Source: Paenibacillus sp. MZ04-78.2 (GTDB lineage: Bacteria > Bacillota > Bacilli > Paenibacillales > NBRC-103111). From it: a stretch of 64,000 nucleotides of DNA. The position numbers and the translations under genes were made by a program. Of the stretch, positions 59,971-64,000 are shown one piece after another. Location: contig NZ_JANAVJ010000002.1 of assembly GCF_024213375.1 (NCBI RefSeq), positions 124,001-188,000 of the forward strand. Direction: 5' to 3'. Within the stretch, counting starts at the first letter, position 1. Every line of letters begins with the position of its first letter. Below the pieces are notes generated by a model, which did not search any database, was not told the DNA's origin, and was given only the letters and a program-made list of their open reading frames with translations.

Positions 59971-60056
59971 GACGTTCCCTCCTCACCAGTAACTGCACAC
60001 CATACTATATGGCTGTTCTGGGCGGAGGGTGCGTGTTGCCGTTCCGGGAGGCCCCG

Positions 60057-60920
60057 TTAGTCTTCGAGCGCTTCCCGTTTCCCGCGCTTGCGCTTCGGCG
60101 GCTGGCAGACCGGACAATAATGGGTGCCGCGCCCGGCTACCACCGTCTTGACAATCGCCGTGCCGCAAGTCAGACATGCCTCGTCCTTGCGGCCGTACAT
60201 TTTCAGCTGATGCTGGAACATCCCGATCTCACCTTGGCCGTTGACGTACGACTTGATGGACGACCCGCCTGCCGCCACGGCGTCTTTCAATGTTTCTACA
60301 ATCGCTTCATGCAGCTTGGCCGATTCCGCTGCGCTCAGCGTCCCGGCTTCCCGCTCCGGATGGATACCGGCCAGAAATAACGCTTCATCCACATAAATAT
60401 TCCCGATGCCCACAATGTATTCCTGATTCAGCAGCAGCGGCTTGATCTTCGTCTTGCGCTTTTCGATCTTCCCGCGGAAAACTTCCGGCGTAAACGCCTC
60501 GTCGAGCGGCTCAAGGCCAAGCTTTTTGAGCGGCGCCTCCAGCAAATCCCGATCCTTCGGATAGACGTGCATCGTTCCGAACTGCCGCACGTCCTTGTAC
60601 CTCAGCTCCGTGCCGTCCGTAAAATGAAACACGACATGCGTATGCTTTTCCAACGGTTCGTCCGAGCGGTATGCCCCATAGCGTCCCTCCATCCGCAGAT
60701 GCGAGACGAGTGTATATTGATCGAGCATAAACCGCAAAAACTTCCCCCGCCGCTCGACCGAGTGGATCGTTTCCCCCTCAAGCATGACCGCAAACGCCTG
60801 GATGTCGTCCGGATGCTGAATGATGCGGGGCAGCAGGACGGACACGCTCTCGATCCTCTTGCCAATGACTAATTGATTGAGCGTACGGCGCACCGTTTCG
60901 ACCTCCGGCAATTCCGGCAT
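60057..60920 (-). CDS. mutM: formamidopyrimidine-DNA glycosylase
   Basis: A 287-residue bifunctional glycosylase/AP lyase that removes 8-oxoguanine. The N-terminal PELPEVETVRRTL supplies the catalytic proline (after Met removal) and glutamate; KFLRFML, GIGNIYVDEALF (helix-two-turn-helix) and the zinc finger CLTCGTAIVKT...HYCPVCQ near residues 250-275 complete it. It lies 44 bases downstream of polA, and the two are probably co-transcribed as in B. subtilis. Confidence 0.97.
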   Translation of the reverse strand: MPELPEVETVRRTLNQLVIGKRIESVSVLLPRIIQHPDDIQAFAVMLEGETIHSVERRGKFLRFMLDQYTLVSHLRMEGRYGAYRSDEPLEKHTHVVFHFTDGTELRYKDVRQFGTMHVYPKDRDLLEAPLKKLGLEPLDEAFTPEVFRGKIEKRKTKIKPLLLNQEYIVGIGNIYVDEALFLAGIHPEREAGTLSAAESAKLHEAIVETLKDAVAAGGSSIKSYVNGQGEIGMFQHQLKMYGRKDEACLTCGTAIVKTVVAGRGTHYCPVCQPPKRKRGKREALED

Positions 60921-60964
60921 GATGTCTTCCCCTCCTTCATTCCACCGGGTGGATGCCCGGCAGA

Positions 60965-63652
60965 TTACTTCGCCTCGTACCAGTTCTCCCCGGCATCGAC
61001 GTCCACCTTCAGCGGCACGTCGAGCTTCAGGGCCGATTCCATCAATTCGGCGACCATTCGTTTCATCAAGTCTATCTCGTCTTCCGGCACCTCGAATACC
61101 AGTTCGTCATGCACCTGCAGCAGCATGCGGCTGCGCACGCCCTCTTCCTTCATCCGCTTGTCCAATTGGACCATCGCCAGCTTGATAATATCCGCGGCCG
61201 TTCCTTGAATCGGCGTATTCATCGCGGTGCGCTCGGCGAACGAACGCAGGTTGAAGTTCGAGGCTGTAATTTCCGGCAGGTAGCGGCGACGCTGCAGCAG
61301 CGTCGTGACGTAGCCGTCCTGACGGGCTTTTTTGACGATATCGTCCATATATCGGCGAACCCCTTGGAACACGGCAAAATATTGCTCGATAAACTTCGCC
61401 GCGTCCTTACGGGTAATGTTCAAGTTCTGCGACAACCCGTAATCGCTGATGCCGTATACAATGCCAAAGTTGACTGCTTTGGCCTGACGCCGCATATTCG
61501 AATCGACTTCCGCTTCGGATACGCCGAACACGTCCATGGCCGTTTTCGTATGAACGTCCATGTTGTCGCGGAACGCTTCGATCAGCTTCGCGTCCTGCGA
61601 AATGTGCGCCAGCACGCGCAGCTCGATCTGCGAGTAGTCGGCGGTCAAGATTTTCCACCCGGGCTCGGAAGGGAAAAATACCTTGCGGATTTTGCGGCCT
61701 TCCTCCAGCCGGATCGGAATGTTCTGCAAGTTGGGATACTGGCTGCTGAGCCGTCCGGTCGCTGCGATTGTCTGCCTATAGTACGTATGCACCTTCCCGG
61801 TGGAAGGACGCACTTCCTTAAGCAGGCCTTCCACATAAGTCGACTGCAGCTTCGCCAGCGTCCGGTAATGAAGAATGTGACCGACCATCGGATGGTACGG
61901 CTCCAGCTTCTCCAGCACTTCGGCGTCGGTCGAATAGCCGGTTTTCGTTTTCTTGACCACCGGCAGTCCGAGCTTCTCGAACAAAATTTCCCCCAACTGC
62001 TTCGGCGAGTTGATGTTAAACTCGACGCCGGACTCGTCGTAAATCGATTGCATGATGCCCTCAAGCTGGCTCCCAAGCTCGGCGCCGTAGGCTTTGAGCT
62101 CCTCTGCGTCCACCTTGATCCCTTTGCGCTCCATCGAAGCCAGCACGAGCGCCAGCGGAAGCTCCAGTTCGTAAAACAATTGATGCATTTCGCTCGTTTC
62201 GAGCGCTTCCTTCAGCTTCGGCGTCAGCCGATGGACCGCGGCGGCTTTGCGACACAAATAGGTGGTCAGCACGTCTTCCTCGGGCACCTTGAATTTCGCG
62301 CCCTTGCCGAACACTTCCTCGTCAGCCGGAAGCGAACGCAGCCCGTAACGGGACGTCAGGCCGTCCAGCGTCAGCGACGACTCCGTCGGATCGAGCAAAT
62401 AACCGGCGAGCAGCGCATCGAAGCCGATGCCGCCCAGCTTGATCCCGCGCCAGGACAGCACGATGATCGCTCGGTGCAGATCGTAGATGGCAACCTCCTG
62501 CTCGTCTTCCGAAGCGAGCCATTCCCGCACCGCAGAGGCGTTATCCTGCTCAAGCCGTCCCACTGGCACATAGTAGCACACGGGCTCCGCGCCCTCTTCT
62601 TCGCTATAGAAGGACAAGCCGATCACCTCGGCGTTATGCGGATTGTCGCCGGCCGCTTCCACATGCAGCGCACGGACATGCGGCAGCGCGGCGGTCAGCT
62701 CGGCCAGCTTGTCGTCCGTAACCAGCACGGCCGGCGGCTCGGTTCCCGCTTCTTCCGCCTCTACTGCCCCAGACGCCGCAGCGCCGGAAGCGGGTAGCTG
62801 CAGCCGCTCCAACAGCGACTTAAACTCCAGCTTGCGGAACATCGTGGCAAGCTCCGATTCCTCATATCCGCGATAGGCTAGCTCGTCCCATGAAAAACCG
62901 ATCGGCACCTCCCGGAAAATCGTCGCAAGCTCCTTGCTCATCCTGGCGCTGTCGACGTTCGCAGCGACCTTCTCACCAAGCTTGCCTTTGATCTGCGAGG
63001 CGTTCTCCAGCACGTTCTCGACCGAGCCGTATTCGTGCAGCAGCTTAAGCGCCGTCTTCTCCCCAACGCCCGGAATGCCCGGAATGTTGTCGGACGTATC
63101 GCCCATCAGCCCTTTCAGGTCGATGATCTGATGCGGCTTCAGGCCGTACGTTTCTTCGATGTGCGCCGGATCGAACAGCTCGACCTCGCTGATGCCCTTG
63201 CGCGTCAGCGCGATGGTCACCTGCCCGCTTGCAAGCTGCAGCATGTCCTTGTCCCCGGTGACGACGACGACCTCGATACCGCCTTTCTCATCCGCAATAC
63301 GCGTCAGCGTGCCGATGATGTCGTCGGCTTCGTAGCCGTCCAGCTCGAACTGGCGGATGCCGAACGATCCGAGCAAATCCCGGAGCAGCGGAAACTGCTC
63401 GGACAGCTCAGGCGGCGTTTTTTCGCGGCCCCCTTTGTATTCTGCGTAATCTTTATGTCGAAACGTCGCTTTCCCCGCGTCGAATGCAACCAGAAAGTGC
63501 GTCGGCTTCTGTTCCTCCAACAGCTTGAGCAGCATGGTGGTGAACCCATAGACCGCGTTCGTGTGCAGCCCCGTGGAATTGCTCAGCAGCGGCAGCGCGA
63601 AAAAAGCGCGGTAGGCAATGCTGTTCCCGTCGATCAAAATAAGCTTGGACAA
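60965..63652 (-). CDS. polA: DNA polymerase I
   Basis: An 895-residue polymerase from the TTG at 63652 (GGGG eight bases upstream), which gives the usual start with LILIDGNSIAYRAFFALP. Residues about 1-300 form the 5' nuclease (VVVTGDKDMLQLAS, IDLKGLMGDTSDNIPG). The middle exonuclease-like domain lacks the DxE metal residues (it reads HVEAAGDN), so proofreading is likely absent as in other Bacillales. The polymerase carries DYSQIELRV, RRQAKAVNFGIVYG and LQVHDELVFEVP. It fills gaps in repair and Okazaki processing. Confidence 0.97.
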   Translation of the reverse strand: MSKLILIDGNSIAYRAFFALPLLSNSTGLHTNAVYGFTTMLLKLLEEQKPTHFLVAFDAGKATFRHKDYAEYKGGREKTPPELSEQFPLLRDLLGSFGIRQFELDGYEADDIIGTLTRIADEKGGIEVVVVTGDKDMLQLASGQVTIALTRKGISEVELFDPAHIEETYGLKPHQIIDLKGLMGDTSDNIPGIPGVGEKTALKLLHEYGSVENVLENASQIKGKLGEKVAANVDSARMSKELATIFREVPIGFSWDELAYRGYEESELATMFRKLEFKSLLERLQLPASGAAASGAVEAEEAGTEPPAVLVTDDKLAELTAALPHVRALHVEAAGDNPHNAEVIGLSFYSEEEGAEPVCYYVPVGRLEQDNASAVREWLASEDEQEVAIYDLHRAIIVLSWRGIKLGGIGFDALLAGYLLDPTESSLTLDGLTSRYGLRSLPADEEVFGKGAKFKVPEEDVLTTYLCRKAAAVHRLTPKLKEALETSEMHQLFYELELPLALVLASMERKGIKVDAEELKAYGAELGSQLEGIMQSIYDESGVEFNINSPKQLGEILFEKLGLPVVKKTKTGYSTDAEVLEKLEPYHPMVGHILHYRTLAKLQSTYVEGLLKEVRPSTGKVHTYYRQTIAATGRLSSQYPNLQNIPIRLEEGRKIRKVFFPSEPGWKILTADYSQIELRVLAHISQDAKLIEAFRDNMDVHTKTAMDVFGVSEAEVDSNMRRQAKAVNFGIVYGISDYGLSQNLNITRKDAAKFIEQYFAVFQGVRRYMDDIVKKARQDGYVTTLLQRRRYLPEITASNFNLRSFAERTAMNTPIQGTAADIIKLAMVQLDKRMKEEGVRSRMLLQVHDELVFEVPEDEIDLMKRMVAELMESALKLDVPLKVDVDAGENWYEAK

Positions 63653-63834
63653 TGGATACACCCCATTCGGCAGTCTTCCTACTCTATACATGATAGCATA
63701 GGACAGCATAAGAAAAAAACCTTTGGAAAGCTTTCTCGAAAAAGGGGTGTGCGCCGTTTTTGCCGCATAAAATGAACTAACTTTTGATCCTTGACGGTGC
63801 CTTTCGAGCGGAAAGGAGATCGGAGGCTGGGTTC

Positions 63835-64000
63835 ATGAAAGAAACGGTTCGTTTGAACGGAAAACGCGCGATTTTTTTCGATGTCAATCAGACGCTGGTA
63901 CAGCAGGGACTCAGCTTCGAACAATGCTTCGCAGAGGTGTGGGACGATTATTCGGCCAGATGGGCGGCGGAGGACCGTCCGAAGGCGGATTCGCTCTGGG
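63835..64000 (+). CDS. HAD-superfamily hydrolase, N-terminal part
   Basis: ATG at 63835 follows GGAGG. The first 55 residues are visible before the window ends. KRAIFFDVNQTLVQQGLSFE is HAD motif I with D-V-N-Q-T in place of the common D-x-D-x-T; the nucleophile aspartate is kept and the second aspartate is Asn, a variant seen in some phosphonatase-like members. Substrate unknown. Confidence 0.75.
   Translation, partial: MKETVRLNGKRAIFFDVNQTLVQQGLSFEQCFAEVWDDYSARWAAEDRPKADSLW

Noticed and set aside
60953-62797. 614-codon rightward frame opposite polA
   Set aside because: Antisense to the polymerase domain of polA; composition typical of shadow frames.

Overview
The window comes from an endospore-forming member of the Firmicutes, most likely a Paenibacillus or close relative. 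Evidence: two alpha/beta-type small acid-soluble spore proteins, a YtaF-type sporulation membrane protein, the nrdR ... coaE-ytaF-mutM-polA block known from Bacillus, strong Shine-Dalgarno sites, many TTG/GTG starts, moderately GC-rich genes, and Firmicutes-type RNA switches (T-box, cobalamin, cyclic di-AMP). It is a chromosomal region without prophage or CRISPR array, but it carries several eroded mobile elements and gene remnants.

Layout. 1-7 kb: end of a DUF2339 membrane protein, a SufR-like regulator, an IS200/IS605 element with an internally deleted tnpB, a HepT/DUF86 protein with a tiny membrane protein, and thiamin genes (thiD; tenI-thiO divergently). 7-13.6 kb: azoreductase with a TACT-N7-AGTA operator, a UgtP-like glycosyltransferase, a NodB-YkoP deacetylase, a ROK kinase with its DeoR regulator. 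13.6-19.9 kb: hydroxyacid dehydrogenase, a MarR gene divergent from the wreck of an emrA gene, an IS200-type remnant splitting a small membrane gene, a FadR-CynX operon, an HD-GYP protein. 19.9-26.4 kb: a fermentative operon (hemerythrin, mini zinc ribbon, adhE, pflB, pflA) behind an FNR-type box placed at about -41.5. 26.5-31.6 kb: spore protein, glycine-rich membrane protein, and a decaying carbohydrate locus (GH18 fragment, frameshifted TIM-barrel isomerase, intact amidohydrolase, oxidoreductase fragment).

31.7-36 kb is a metal/cofactor block: a CDF exporter followed by fetA-fetB behind a long leader with an attenuator-like hairpin; an orphan CbiW-like ferredoxin under a cobalamin riboswitch with terminator; and a truncated CobW-type GTPase gene behind a Zur-like box. 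36-43.5 kb: c-di-AMP riboswitch with a LysM-CAP wall protein, a possible small RNA, small proteins, HtpG with CIRCE, and leuA with a leucine T-box. 43.6-53 kb: lipoprotein, MarR-controlled MFS efflux pump, a GH3-MFS sugar operon with a divergent AraC regulator, class I aldolase. 53-57 kb is an AT-richer accessory strip: a nuclease-family fragment between two direct repeats, a broken mazE, a half tRNA plus tRNA-Ala(GGC), an Imm9-like immunity protein, a lipoprotein, a pentapeptide-repeat protein and a membrane protein. 57-64 kb returns to conserved core genes: nrdR, spore protein, lytic transglycosylase, coaE, ytaF, mutM, polA and the start of a HAD hydrolase.

Start codons were chosen mainly from visible Shine-Dalgarno sequences. 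Functional names rest on motif and family recognition by eye; no database search was possible. I found no convincing wholly new defence or biosynthetic system. The most interesting material is regulatory (metal-efflux leader, FNR-controlled hemerythrin-fermentation operon, orphan B12-controlled ferredoxin) and the several fresh-looking gene ruins.
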